Positions 7,443 to 16,664 of a DNA stretch of 44,655 nucleotides are shown here, one piece after another. How positions within the stretch are numbered: position 1 is the first letter of the stretch; each line of letters starts with the position of its first letter. Below the pieces are notes generated by a model. That model ran no database searches and had not been told where the DNA came from. It worked only from the letters and a program-made list of their open reading frames with translations. The DNA is from Planctomycetota bacterium (GTDB taxonomy: Bacteria > Planctomycetota > Uabimicrobiia > Uabimicrobiales > JABWCH01), in assembly GCA_017993505.1 (NCBI GenBank), contig JAGOMP010000021.1, forward strand, positions 1 to 44,655. Reading direction: 5' to 3'. The translations under genes and the position numbers were made by a program.

Positions 7443-7641
7443 AGACATCACTCTTATATTACTTGCAAATGAGAATTTTGCTTACGTAAAATTCTCATTT
7501 GTTAAAAAGCCATTATACTAACTAAAAAACTTAGAAAAGATAAAATTCCGTTGATAATTCATAAAAAAGAGCAAATTATTAAACAAGTAGTTTGCTTGCA
7601 TGTTCCCATGTAAAAGGATATGTAACTCATATTTTTGTTTT
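7443..7641 (+). pseudogene. Decayed fragment of the Ycf46-like AAA+ gene (relic 3)
   Basis: It corresponds to 13720-13930, with AAAACTTAGAAAAGAT, GAGCAAATTATTAAA and AAAAGGATATGTAACTCAT as anchor stretches. It contains a perfect 14-bp stem CAAATGAGAATTTT (7466-7479) with 7488-7501. The stem occupies the same place as in relic 2, but both arms have changed together. The remaining spacer carries two variants of the GCTCTGGGG motif (CTCCGGGG, CTCTGGCGGGG) near 7677-7703. Confidence 0.8.
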
Positions 7642-7738
7642 GTATTTTGACATAAAAGATTACCCTAGTCTATTTTCTCCGGGGTAATTTTCTCTGGCGG
7701 GGAAAAAAGATTTATATTTATCAAAAGGAGGTTTTGAT

Positions 7739-8776
7739 ATGGAATGGAAACAAGGTACAATACAAGATGCCCTGAATACATGGTCATTTTCTGCTCAATA
7801 TAGCTTATCTTATATTTCAGTTGAATCTGTAGATTTAAAAATAGGTGAAAATTGGCACGATTTATCAGATTTATATAAAAAAATCGGAGATGATTATATA
7901 AAAGTAAATTACAATATAAATGAAAATCTATTTAACTTTAATTTTTATAAAAATTTACTTAACTTTATCGTCTTTACTAGAACACATAAATATAATGATA
8001 CGATCAATTTAGAAGAGGTTAATATTAGGATAAAATTTAAGATAGCACACTTTTCTCATTATTCTGATTACAAAAACTATAAAGGTAATACAACTACCAT
8101 TGATTGTGAAGTAAAAATAAATAATGCTAAAGATCTTGCACAAATTGATTTTTTGAATGGGGATAAGAGAGTTGATTTTTGGATTCCTGTTGGTGAAACT
8201 AGCCCATTTGATTTACCTCTTGAATATTTTGATAGCCCTAATTTTGAAAATGTTCAAGTGGGTGACAAATATTATTACCCTCCTTATAATAGTATTTGCG
8301 AAGTTGTGAAAAAATACGACTATTCTGATACACATAATAGTTTATATGATATAAAATTGACAGATGGAACTATAGTTACTATAAAAGATTATAATCGTTC
8401 TACAACTTTAGAAGGGGAGATATATGACTATTTACTAGTACTTCCATTTGCAGAAATTAAAACTAAATATGATATACTGAATAAGGCAATGAATGAATCA
8501 ACTTTGCAACCATATGTTTCATACGAAGATAAAACGTATAATGTGTATTGGCAAGAAATAAACAATGTTGCCAAGTATATTGTTTCAGTGTATAAAATTA
8601 TTAAATTTTCTAACAAACCTAATACTTATCACTTAAAAGATATAGAAGTGAATAAAAATGAAAAAATAGCAGTCATTGACGGTCTTGTGGGTGGAAATTT
8701 TGTCTTTGTAGTAAAGGCATTAGATAGCGATAATAATACTTTGACACTCAGTAGAGGCATTTTAAATGAAGGGTAA
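7739..8776 (+). CDS. Array paralog D: three-module protein of unknown family
   Basis: 345 aa. It has the shared opening (WKQGTIQDALNTWSFSAQYS), the central module (VQVGDKYYYPPYNSICEVVKKYD) and the fibronectin-like module (NVYWQEINNVAKYIVSVYK...GGNFVFVVKALDSDNN). It ends at ILNEG: relative to paralog C (GAAGGTGAGCC) the sequence GAAGGGTAAGCC carries an extra base that makes a stop, removing the usual EPRW tail. AGGAGG lies 9 nt before the ATG. It is closest to paralog B over the last third, suggesting recent exchange or duplication between those two. Confidence 0.83.
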   Translation: MEWKQGTIQDALNTWSFSAQYSLSYISVESVDLKIGENWHDLSDLYKKIGDDYIKVNYNINENLFNFNFYKNLLNFIVFTRTHKYNDTINLEEVNIRIKFKIAHFSHYSDYKNYKGNTTTIDCEVKINNAKDLAQIDFLNGDKRVDFWIPVGETSPFDLPLEYFDSPNFENVQVGDKYYYPPYNSICEVVKKYDYSDTHNSLYDIKLTDGTIVTIKDYNRSTTLEGEIYDYLLVLPFAEIKTKYDILNKAMNESTLQPYVSYEDKTYNVYWQEINNVAKYIVSVYKIIKFSNKPNTYHLKDIEVNKNEKIAVIDGLVGGNFVFVVKALDSDNNTLTLSRGILNEG

Positions 8777-8827
8777 GCCTCGATGGTGGAAATAAGATGC
8801 CACACTTTCATGATTTCATGTATAATT

Positions 8828-8854
8828 AGATATTACACCTATATTATTAGCAAA
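8828..8854 (+). pseudogene. Short remnant of the AAA+ relic (relic 4)
   Basis: Only the first 27 bp of the relic segment survive (AGATATTACACCTATATT onward). They are followed directly by AAAAGGTTTATTTTAGATAC, which belongs to the leader hairpin region of the other copies. The rest was deleted, making this the shortest spacer. The remaining leader has the pair GCTCTAAGG and GCTCTGGGG (8882-8905) before AGGAG. Confidence 0.6.
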
Positions 8855-8941
8855 AGGTTTATTTTAGATACAATTATAATTGCTCTAAGGCAAAATGCTC
8901 TGGGGAAAAAATAAAAAAATTTATTAACAGGAGAATTTTAT

Positions 8942-10012
8942 ATGGCAACATGGAAAAAAGGTACAATTCAAGATGCTCTAGATAGATGGTCATTTTCTGA
9001 TCAATATGGTTTGTCTTATATTTCAGTTACATCTGTAGAGTTAAAAATAGGAGAGAATTGGGAAAATTTATCATATGTATATGTAAAAGATGATCGTAAT
9101 TATATAAAATTAAATTACAACATAAATGAAAATTTATTTGACTTTATTAACTTTTATAAAAATTTGCTTAAACTTGAATTGTGCATTAAGAAATCAAAGT
9201 ATCGTTATGATAGAAGGAAATATTACTATTACAAAAAAATCACTTTAAGCGATATTAAGATAAATTTTCAGATAGCACCGTATTCTCATGATGCCAAGGA
9301 CAATAATTATAAAGATAAAAATACTACGACTAATATCTCTTGTAAAATAAAAGTGAATAATGCTAAAGATCTTAAGAAAATTAATTTTTTGAATAGAAAT
9401 AAGATAGTTAATTTTTGGATTCCTGATAGTAAATCTATCAAATCAGATGATGATTCACCTATCAAATATTTTGATAGACCTAATATAAAAGATGTAGAAA
9501 TTGGTTATAAATATTATTATGCTTTCAAGAATAGTATTTGTGAAGTTGTAAAAAAATATGACTATCCTGATCTTGATGATAGATTATATGATGTAAAATT
9601 GGCTGATAAGTCTATAGTTACCGTAAAATATAGGGATTCTCTACTAGCACTTCCATATAAAAAAACTAAATATGATATATTAAAATTTAATAAATTCAAG
9701 GATGAATTTACTTTACAACCTTATGTTGTGTACACAGAAAAGACCTACAATGTGTATTGGCAAGAGATCAAAAATGCAGCCTTATATATTGTTTCAGTGT
9801 ATAAAATTATTGAATTATCTAACAAACATAACATTTATTATTGTAAAGATATAGAAATAGATAGAAATGAAAAAATGGCAAGCATTGATGGTCTTTTGGG
9901 AGAAAATTTTGTGTTTATAGTCAAAGCAGAAGATCGGAATGGCAATGTTGTGGCATGTAGCAGAGGCATTTTAAATCAAGGAGAACCAAGGTGGTGGAGG
10001 TGGTGGAGATAA
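8942..10012 (+). CDS. Array paralog E: three-module protein of unknown family
   Basis: 356 aa with the same three modules: WKKGTIQDALDRWSFSDQYG at the start, VEIGYKYYYAFKNSICEVVKKYD in the middle and NVYWQEIKNAALYIVSVYK...GENFVFIVKAEDRNGN at the end. The tail is EPRWWRWWR, a Trp/Arg ending instead of the acidic tail of A and C. E, F and G share nearly identical leaders (GCTCTGGG, then a purine run, then TTTATTAACAGGAGAAT) and the start MATW, so they form a younger subgroup. Function unknown. Confidence 0.85.
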   Translation: MATWKKGTIQDALDRWSFSDQYGLSYISVTSVELKIGENWENLSYVYVKDDRNYIKLNYNINENLFDFINFYKNLLKLELCIKKSKYRYDRRKYYYYKKITLSDIKINFQIAPYSHDAKDNNYKDKNTTTNISCKIKVNNAKDLKKINFLNRNKIVNFWIPDSKSIKSDDDSPIKYFDRPNIKDVEIGYKYYYAFKNSICEVVKKYDYPDLDDRLYDVKLADKSIVTVKYRDSLLALPYKKTKYDILKFNKFKDEFTLQPYVVYTEKTYNVYWQEIKNAALYIVSVYKIIELSNKHNIYYCKDIEIDRNEKMASIDGLLGENFVFIVKAEDRNGNVVACSRGILNQGEPRWWRWWR

Positions 10013-10061
10013 AAAGATGACTATCATGGCGATGATGACTAAATACGAATCTTATGTGAAC

Positions 10062-10215
10062 AAAATTTTCATTTGCTAAAAAGCTATTATAATAAATAGA
10101 AAATGTATAAAAAATAAAATTCCATTGATTTATGAATAAAAAAGTGCTAAATATTAAAAAAGTAATTTGCTTGCATATTTTCATATAAAAGAATATGTAA
10201 TTCATATAGTTATTT
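10062..10215 (+). pseudogene. Decayed fragment of the Ycf46-like AAA+ gene (relic 5)
   Basis: The 3' two thirds of the segment seen in relics 1-3 remain (CATTTGCTAAAAAGCTATTA, TTTCATATAAAAGAATATG). Only the right arm of the internal hairpin (AAAATTTTCATTTGC) is kept; the left arm is gone. Confidence 0.75.
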
Positions 10216-10221
10216 TGTGTT

Positions 10222-10251
10222 TTGAAACAAAAGGGTTATTTTAGATACAAT
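10222..10251 (+). promoter_or_regulatory. Candidate promoter before paralog F
   Basis: TTGAAA (10222-10227), 18-bp spacer, TACAAT (10246-10251). Each hexamer differs from consensus by one base. The identical arrangement precedes paralog G. Two GCTCT-type motifs follow at once. Confidence 0.45.
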
Positions 10252-10312
10252 TGTTCTAGAGCAAAATGCTCTGGGAAAAAAATAAAAAAATTTATTAACA
10301 GGAGAATGTTAT

Positions 10313-10606
<294 letters not shown>

Positions 10607-10727
10607 GGATTTGTAATTTTAGATAGCATATTTGATGGAATTTTGTAATTATTTAATCACAAACAATACAGACTCAAGTACTTACTTATGAAGAATTATA
10701 TTTATTAAGAAGAGGTTTTTGTTTTGG

Positions 10728-10760
10728 AACCTTTTGTTTTATGTTTTGAAACAAAAGGTT
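10728..10760 (+). promoter_or_regulatory. Leader hairpin before paralog G
   Basis: AACCTTTTGTTT (10728-10739) pairs perfectly with AAACAAAAGGTT (10749-10760) around a 9-nt loop; TATTTTAG follows. It has the same stem as the hairpin before paralog C. It overlaps the candidate -35 region, so it may be a weak terminator, an attenuator or a DNA palindrome for a binding protein. Confidence 0.55.
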
Positions 10761-10775
10761 TATTTTAGATACAAT
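10746..10775 (+). promoter_or_regulatory. Candidate promoter before paralog G
   Basis: TTGAAA (10746-10751), 18-bp spacer, TACAAT (10770-10775), as before paralog F. The -35 sits in the right arm of the hairpin. ACTCTGGG and GCTCTGGGG follow at 10776-10800. Confidence 0.45.
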
Positions 10776-10835
10776 TACTCTGGGAAAAATGCTCTGGGGA
10801 AAAAATAAAAAAATTTATTAACAGGAGAATGTTAT

Positions 10836-13022
10836 ATGGCAACATGGGAAAAAGGTACAATACAAGATGCTCTAGATAGATGGTCATTTTCTGATCAATA
10901 TGGTTTGTCTTATATTTCAGTTGCATCTGTAGAGTTAAAAATAGGCGATAATAATTGGGAAAATTTATCAGATGTATATGTAAAAGATGATCGTAATTAT
11001 ACAAAGTTAAATTACAAGATAGATGAAAATTTATTTGACTTTAGCTTTTATAAAAGCTTGCCAGATCTTAGATTGAGCATTCGGAAATCAAATTATAATC
11101 GTTATTATAGGGAAAATGACTATTATTACCAACAAATCACTTTAAGCGATATTAATATTAAGATAAAGTATAAGATAGCACCGTATTCTAATGATAACGA
11201 GTATGATGATGACGAGTATGATGATGACGAGTATATCTCTTGTGAAATAGAAGTGAATGATGCTGAAAATTTTTTGAATAAAATTAATTTTTTGGATAGG
11301 GATAAGAAAGTTGATTTTTGGCTTCCTATTGATAAAACTATCAAATCTAGTGATTCACCTATTAAATATTTTGATAAACCTAATATAAAAGATGTAGAAA
11401 TTGGTTATAAATATTTTTATCCTCCTAAGAATAGTATTTGTGAAGTTGTGAAAAAATACGACTATCCTGATCCTGATAATAGATTATATGATGTAAGATT
11501 GGCAGATAAGTCTATAGTAACTATAGACTATTGGGATTATCTATTAGTACTTCCATATAAAGAAACTGAAAATGATCTATTAAAATTTGACGAATTTAAG
11601 GATGAATTTACTTTACAACCTTATATTGTGTACACAGAAAAGACCTACAATGTGTATTGGCAAGAGATCAAAAATGCTGCTAGGTATATTGTTTCAGTGT
11701 ATACAATTATTAAATTATCTAACAAAACTAACATTTATCATTGTAAAGATATAGAAATAGATAGAAATGAAAAAATGGCAAGCATTGATGGTCTTTTGGG
11801 AGAAAATTTTGTGTTTGTAGTCAAAGCAGAAGATCGAAATGGCAATGTTGTGGCATGTAGCAGAGGCATTTTAAATCAAGGAGTACCAATATGGGAAAAA
11901 GGTACAATTCAAGATGCTTTAAATACATGGTCATTTTCTGATCAATATGGTTTGTCTTATATTTCAGTTGCATCTGTAGAGTTAAAAATAGGCGATAATA
12001 ATTGGATAAATTTATCAGATGTATATGTAGATAATCGTAATTATACAGAGTTAAATTACAAGATAGATGAAAATTTATTTGACTTTAGCTTTTATAAAAA
12101 TTTGCTTAGAAATTTGCTTAAACTTAAATTGCACATTAGGAAATCAGAGTATAGTTATTATGGAAGGGAAGAATACTATTACAAAAAAATCACTTTAAGC
12201 GATATTAAGATAAATTTTCAGATAGCACCGTATTCTCATGCTGCCAAGTACAATAATTATAAAGATAAAAATACTACGTTTTATATCTCTTGTGAAATAG
12301 AAGTGAATGATGTTGAAAATTTTTTGAATAAAATTAATTTTTTGAATAATGATAAGATAGTTAATTTTTGGATTCCTGATGATAAACTTATCGAATCAGA
12401 GGATGATTCACCTATTGAATATTTTGATAGACCTAATATAAAAGATGTAGAAATTGGTGATAAATATTATTACTATCCTCAGAATAGTATTTGTGAAGTT
12501 GTGAAAAAATACGACTATCCTGATCTTGATGATAGATTATTTGATGTAAAATTGGCAAATGAGTCTATAGTTACTATAAAAAAGCATGATGATTCAAAAA
12601 AACATGACTATTTTCTAGTACTTCCATATGTAGAAACTAAAAATGATCTATTAAAATTTAACGAATTCAAGGATGAATTTACTTTACAACCTTATGTTGA
12701 GTGTGAAGATCCTTATTTTGAAGGACACTCCGATAGCAAATCCTTGCGGGGAGTTGAAAAGACCTACAATGTGTATTGGCATGAGATAAAAAATGCTGCT
12801 AGGTATATTGTTTCAGTGTATACAATTATTAAATTATCTAACAAAACTAACATTTATCATTGTAAAGATATAGAAATAGATAGAAATGAAAAAATGGCAA
12901 TCATTGATGGTCTTGTGGGAGAAAATTTTGTGTTTGTAGTCAAAGCAGAAGATCGAAATGGAAATGTTGTGGCATGTAGCAGAGGCATTTTAAATCAAGG
13001 CGAACCACAATGGTGGAGATAA
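10836..13022 (+). CDS. Array paralog G: in-frame fusion of two complete copies
   Basis: 728 aa made of two full three-module units. The first runs to about residue 349 and ends ILNQGVP, where relatives have EPRWW; the second starts directly with IWEKGTIQDALNTWSFSDQYG. The junction falls where CATGGGAAAAAGGTACAAT at a gene start could recombine with the 3' end of the previous copy, removing the stop and spacer. Both units keep the central NSICEVVKKYDYPD motif and the fibronectin-like module (VYWQEIKNAARYIVSVYT, VYWHEIKNAARYIVSVYT). The first unit has an inserted acidic repeat (DDDEYDDDEY). AGGAG precedes the ATG. The spacer to the next gene (13023-13204) is GAC/GAT-rich and then AT-rich, with no convincing gene. 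Confidence 0.87.
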   Translation: MATWEKGTIQDALDRWSFSDQYGLSYISVASVELKIGDNNWENLSDVYVKDDRNYTKLNYKIDENLFDFSFYKSLPDLRLSIRKSNYNRYYRENDYYYQQITLSDINIKIKYKIAPYSNDNEYDDDEYDDDEYISCEIEVNDAENFLNKINFLDRDKKVDFWLPIDKTIKSSDSPIKYFDKPNIKDVEIGYKYFYPPKNSICEVVKKYDYPDPDNRLYDVRLADKSIVTIDYWDYLLVLPYKETENDLLKFDEFKDEFTLQPYIVYTEKTYNVYWQEIKNAARYIVSVYTIIKLSNKTNIYHCKDIEIDRNEKMASIDGLLGENFVFVVKAEDRNGNVVACSRGILNQGVPIWEKGTIQDALNTWSFSDQYGLSYISVASVELKIGDNNWINLSDVYVDNRNYTELNYKIDENLFDFSFYKNLLRNLLKLKLHIRKSEYSYYGREEYYYKKITLSDIKINFQIAPYSHAAKYNNYKDKNTTFYISCEIEVNDVENFLNKINFLNNDKIVNFWIPDDKLIESEDDSPIEYFDRPNIKDVEIGDKYYYYPQNSICEVVKKYDYPDLDDRLFDVKLANESIVTIKKHDDSKKHDYFLVLPYVETKNDLLKFNEFKDEFTLQPYVECEDPYFEGHSDSKSLRGVEKTYNVYWHEIKNAARYIVSVYTIIKLSNKTNIYHCKDIEIDRNEKMAIIDGLVGENFVFVVKAEDRNGNVVACSRGILNQGEPQWWR

Positions 13023-13204
13023 GAAGATGAATAAGATGACTATCATGGCGATGATGACTCTTCTTGACGATGAAGAAGAAGAACGACGACGATATGAAGA
13101 CGATGATGACGATGACTAGGTTACTACACTTTCCATATTTTCATTTATATATTGTGAAAAACTATTATTAAACATGGAAACTCAATATTTAAAGAGATGT
13201 AATT

Positions 13205-13363
13205 ATGAGATCTTATGAAGAAGAATTAGAAACTTTAATAAAAGCTGGTGCAAGAGTTGTTGAAATCGCATCTTTTGAATGGGAACGTGTGCATGGTTTT
13301 ACAAATTATGTTGCAGAAGTTTTAGGTATAGATTGGTATTCTTGGAGTAGTGTTTCAGGATGA
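13205..13363 (+). pseudogene. N-terminal part of the Ycf46-like gene, ending at an in-frame TGA
   Basis: From the ATG at 13205 (upstream AAAGAGATG as a weak ribosome site) 52 codons read MRSYEEELETLIKAGARVVE...VLGIDWYSWSSVSG and stop at TGA 13361-13363. The frame continues as KVWEEKGFKIINPD without shift into the ATPase at 13457. This matches the Ycf46 N-terminus, which typically reads EL..LI.A....I.I.T.EE.R and then a [VF]-W-[ST]-V-x-x-G motif. TGA is used as a normal stop elsewhere in the window (MFS gene, exonuclease, DUF2997 gene), so this looks like a nonsense mutation or a sequencing error, not recoding. Confidence 0.75.
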
Positions 13364-13456
13364 AAAGTATGGGAAGAAAAAGGATTTAAAATTATAAATC
13401 CTGATTGCGTTACACTTCCTGCTGTTCTTGACGTTTACTTACAATATAAAGATAAT

Positions 13457-14812
13457 ATGTTGCTTGTTTTAGAAGATTTTCATTCTCATAGTGAGGCAAA
13501 TCATCCTGTAAATATTCGATGGATTCGTGAAATGATGAGACCACAAAATTATCTAGGTGATTATAAAAAGGCAATTATTTTAAGTTCACCTAGTAAATTT
13601 GTTCCAGAAGAATTATCAAAAGAACTTCCTGTTATTGAAGTTGAATTGCCAGATAGACCTACAATAGAGATTATTGCAAATCAAGTAGTGGATGAGTATA
13701 GAAACGTTTGCTTTGAAAAAGATATTACTCCTAAATTACTTACATCTGCGTTAGGTTTGACTGTTATGGAAGCTCGTTTAGCATTTGCTAAAGCCATTAT
13801 CACCAACAGAAAACTTACAGAAGATGAAATTCCACTGATTATTAGTGAAAAGGAACAAATTATTAAAAAGAGTGGTCTACTTGAATATTTCCATCCAAAA
13901 GAATATTTAACGCATGTTGGTGGTTTGGAAAGCTTGAAAGACTGGATTAAAAAACGTGGAAATGCATATAGTGATGAAGCAAAGAAATATGGTCTAAATA
14001 CTCCGCGTGGTGTTCTTTTGCTAGGAGTTCCAGGATGTGGTAAGTCATTGACTGCCAAAGCCATTGCCAATGAATGGAAATTTCCATTGTTAAGGTTTGA
14101 CTTAGGAAAAGTTTTTGGCGGTTTTGTGGGTGAATCAGAAAGAAATATTAGGTATGCTCTAGATGTTGCGAAAACTATTTCTCCTTGTGTACTATGGATT
14201 GATGAAATTGAAAAAGGTCTTAGTGGAACTCAAAGTAGTGGAAGAACAGATGGGGGAACAAGTGCTAGAGTATTTGGTACGTTTTTAACTTGGATGCAAG
14301 AAAAAAAAGAACCAGTCTTTGTTGTTGCTACAGCAAATGATATTAGTTTACTTCCGCCTGAGTTACTTCGAAAAGGTAGATTTGATGAAATCTTTTTTGT
14401 TGACCTTCCTTCTGAAAAAGAAAGGGAAAATATTTTTCACATTCACTTAAAGATTAAAAATAGAGATGCAGAACAATTGAACTTAGACATGGAAAAATTA
14501 GTGAAAGAAAGTGAAGGGTTTTCTGGTGCTGAAATAGAAGAAGTAGTCAATGAAGCTTTATTTAATGCTTATGCAAATGGTCAAAAAGACTTAGAAATGA
14601 AAAATTTACTTGAATGTATCAATGCCACATCACCTCTTTCAAGAACTATGGCAGAAACGATTACTAATCTTAGAGCATGGGCAGACAAAAGAGCTAGGAA
14701 GGCAAGTGAAGATGAGCCTGGAGAAGCAAAAGAGTTAGACAAAAAAGTACCTAGATTACAACAAGAATATAAAAATCCTTTTATTACAAAGAAAAGCCAT
14801 GATTCAGAATAA
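13457..14812 (+). CDS. Ycf46-like AAA+ ATPase (main open part)
   Basis: 451 aa from the first ATG after the in-frame TGA. Residues 1-75 ([12 protein letters not shown]...[29 protein letters not shown]) are the Ycf46 N-terminal region. The AAA+ core follows: Walker A GVPGCGKS at 190-197, Walker B CVLWIDE ending at D249/E250, an [10 protein letters not shown] segment and [14 protein letters not shown], the arginine-finger and sensor region. The true start is probably 13205; no ribosome site precedes 13457. It opens a coupled five-gene operon and overlaps the next gene by 14 bp. Family members occur in cyanobacteria, plastids and many bacteria; a role in CO2 utilisation has been proposed for the cyanobacterial one, otherwise the function is open. 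Confidence 0.85.
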   Translation: MLLVLEDFHSHSEANHPVNIRWIREMMRPQNYLGDYKKAIILSSPSKFVPEELSKELPVIEVELPDRPTIEIIANQVVDEYRNVCFEKDITPKLLTSALGLTVMEARLAFAKAIITNRKLTEDEIPLIISEKEQIIKKSGLLEYFHPKEYLTHVGGLESLKDWIKKRGNAYSDEAKKYGLNTPRGVLLLGVPGCGKSLTAKAIANEWKFPLLRFDLGKVFGGFVGESERNIRYALDVAKTISPCVLWIDEIEKGLSGTQSSGRTDGGTSARVFGTFLTWMQEKKEPVFVVATANDISLLPPELLRKGRFDEIFFVDLPSEKERENIFHIHLKIKNRDAEQLNLDMEKLVKESEGFSGAEIEEVVNEALFNAYANGQKDLEMKNLLECINATSPLSRTMAETITNLRAWADKRARKASEDEPGEAKELDKKVPRLQQEYKNPFITKKSHDSE

Positions 14813-16664
14813 GATTGTAACTATTGTTAAGGATAATCAATTTGATAAGGGATGGACTCTGTTTCATCCCTATGATTTAGCAATCCATAAAAACCGTTCC
14901 TTTAAAAAAGTAGATGTTACGGATGTCATTCGATATATTACATTTTCAAATAAAGTACATTTGATTTTAACAGAGCCTTGTTTGTCTAGTAGAATCATCC
15001 GTGAAATAGAATGGGCTAATCAATATATTCAAATTCACCTCATTTGTCAAAATGAAGAAATAGTAAAAAAATATTCTAACCTCCATTTTTCAACAACAGA
15101 AATTGATCCTTCTATTGATTTTAATTACATAGGAATCCAAGGAAAATATACAGGATATTTTATGATTTCTGATAGATTTGTTTCTATTGATGATTCTATT
15201 GAAAAAGTATACTTTGAAAAGATTGATGTAACAGGAGACTATTCTTTTTTAAAAAATGTTAGTAGGTTAGTGATTGTTGATGAAACAGGAAAAAAAGATT
15301 ATTCCGAATTATTAAAATTAGCTCAATTAGAAAACATGGAATGCACATACGTTGTGCATATTAAAAATTACAACAAGGAAGTATTTACATTTGCTAAAAA
15401 TAATAAACTTAATTTGTTAGTAAGTCATCATACTGTGGATAGTGTTATTTTTGTGAATCAAGATGGAACATTATCCTCTTTTGCACAAGGCAAAGGAGGA
15501 TTTTTCATTCTATATCCTATTGAAGATATAGCTATTTATATTGGCAACACATTTCAATGTGATTTTTTTGAAGACGTTGTAGATACAAAAAAATTACAAG
15601 GTAAGATTTATTCATGCTATAGAGGCAATATAAATCGACTGCATATTATAGATAAAAAAATTATTAAAATAGATGTTCCTATACAACGTATGAGTGATTT
15701 TGTAAGTGAAACGTTTGATTCTTCTATCGTTGATTCGCATAATGATTATTCAGCCAAAGCCATGCAAGTAGAATATCAATTTACTTTGATTCCTCCGATG
15801 ATAGATTCTCAGTATGTGGAGTCTTCTATATACAATGAAATTCATGAATTAGAGAAACAATGGAGTGATTTGCAAACACTAGAAATATCTACTATAAAAG
15901 AATGCTATGATTCTTTTATAGACAAGGATTTTGGTTTAATTCATTTTTTAGAAACAACTTTATCATTTTCAAAAGATCTAAAAAATAGAGTGTCTACATG
16001 TAGTTATAATGGTTATTATTCATTTATACAAACAACTATAGATGAATATAAGCAATATAATTCTAATTTAATTGAAATTTGTAGAAAAATATTTGAATCT
16101 TTAAATGAACAAAGTTCTGAAACAAAGTTTGATAAATTTGATAATGAAATTGCTGGATATAAACAAACGATGGATGAAAAGAATGCACTGATTGAACAAG
16201 GCATAGATATTTTAAGTAATAAAAGAAACGTTGAAATTTTAGAAAAGAAAGTCCAAGATTTACTACAACTAAAAAAACGTTTTAAAGGCAATTCCTCTTC
16301 AAGACATGAAAATGAATCTTCTGAATTTATTAAAAAATGTGAAGAGGTATGCAAGCACGATAAAAAAGAAGTTAATAATGATTCCATAAGTAACATTGTA
16401 AAACCTAAAGAAGAAAATAATCTGTCTAAGTTTAAATTGTTTGTAGATATGTATTTATATTCTATTAAAAATTACTTTGAAAAATGTCTTGTTGTATTAG
16501 ATAAATTATTGTTAGTCCATATTCCAGAAAATTATAAAGTGTATGATAAAGACAATGAAAGATTTATTGTCATTGATACTTTGAATGAATTTGAAACTAC
16601 AAAAGATATATGCAAAGAATTTTCCTTACAATGCATAACTAGGGAGGCAACTCATGAGTTGTGA
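14799..16664 (+). CDS. Large unknown protein of the Ycf46-type operon
   Basis: 621 aa that I do not recognise. The first about 340 residues alternate short beta-like segments and look globular ([37 protein letters not shown]). Residues about 350-540 are charged and helical, with probable coiled coil (ALIEQGIDILSNKRNVEILE, KKVQDLLQLKKRFKG). The last about 70 residues are again compact. No membrane segment or signal peptide is seen. It overlaps the ATPase by 14 bp and the next gene by 11 bp, so it is translationally coupled and presumably works with them. Being unique to this operon version, it may be the client or specificity subunit; that is inference only. Confidence 0.75.
   Translation: MIQNKIVTIVKDNQFDKGWTLFHPYDLAIHKNRSFKKVDVTDVIRYITFSNKVHLILTEPCLSSRIIREIEWANQYIQIHLICQNEEIVKKYSNLHFSTTEIDPSIDFNYIGIQGKYTGYFMISDRFVSIDDSIEKVYFEKIDVTGDYSFLKNVSRLVIVDETGKKDYSELLKLAQLENMECTYVVHIKNYNKEVFTFAKNNKLNLLVSHHTVDSVIFVNQDGTLSSFAQGKGGFFILYPIEDIAIYIGNTFQCDFFEDVVDTKKLQGKIYSCYRGNINRLHIIDKKIIKIDVPIQRMSDFVSETFDSSIVDSHNDYSAKAMQVEYQFTLIPPMIDSQYVESSIYNEIHELEKQWSDLQTLEISTIKECYDSFIDKDFGLIHFLETTLSFSKDLKNRVSTCSYNGYYSFIQTTIDEYKQYNSNLIEICRKIFESLNEQSSETKFDKFDNEIAGYKQTMDEKNALIEQGIDILSNKRNVEILEKKVQDLLQLKKRFKGNSSSRHENESSEFIKKCEEVCKHDKKEVNNDSISNIVKPKEENNLSKFKLFVDMYLYSIKNYFEKCLVVLDKLLLVHIPENYKVYDKDNERFIVIDTLNEFETTKDICKEFSLQCITREATHEL

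Noticed and set aside
13037..13119. Small frame in the GAT/GAC-rich spacer after paralog G
   Set aside because: It has no ribosome site, consists of slippage-type triplets, and the frame does not match the acidic tails of the paralogs.
13361..13363. UGA recoded as Trp or selenocysteine in the ATPase gene
   Set aside because: UGA terminates several other genes in the window, there is no selenocysteine-type motif, and the Ycf46 position is not a conserved Trp or Cys.
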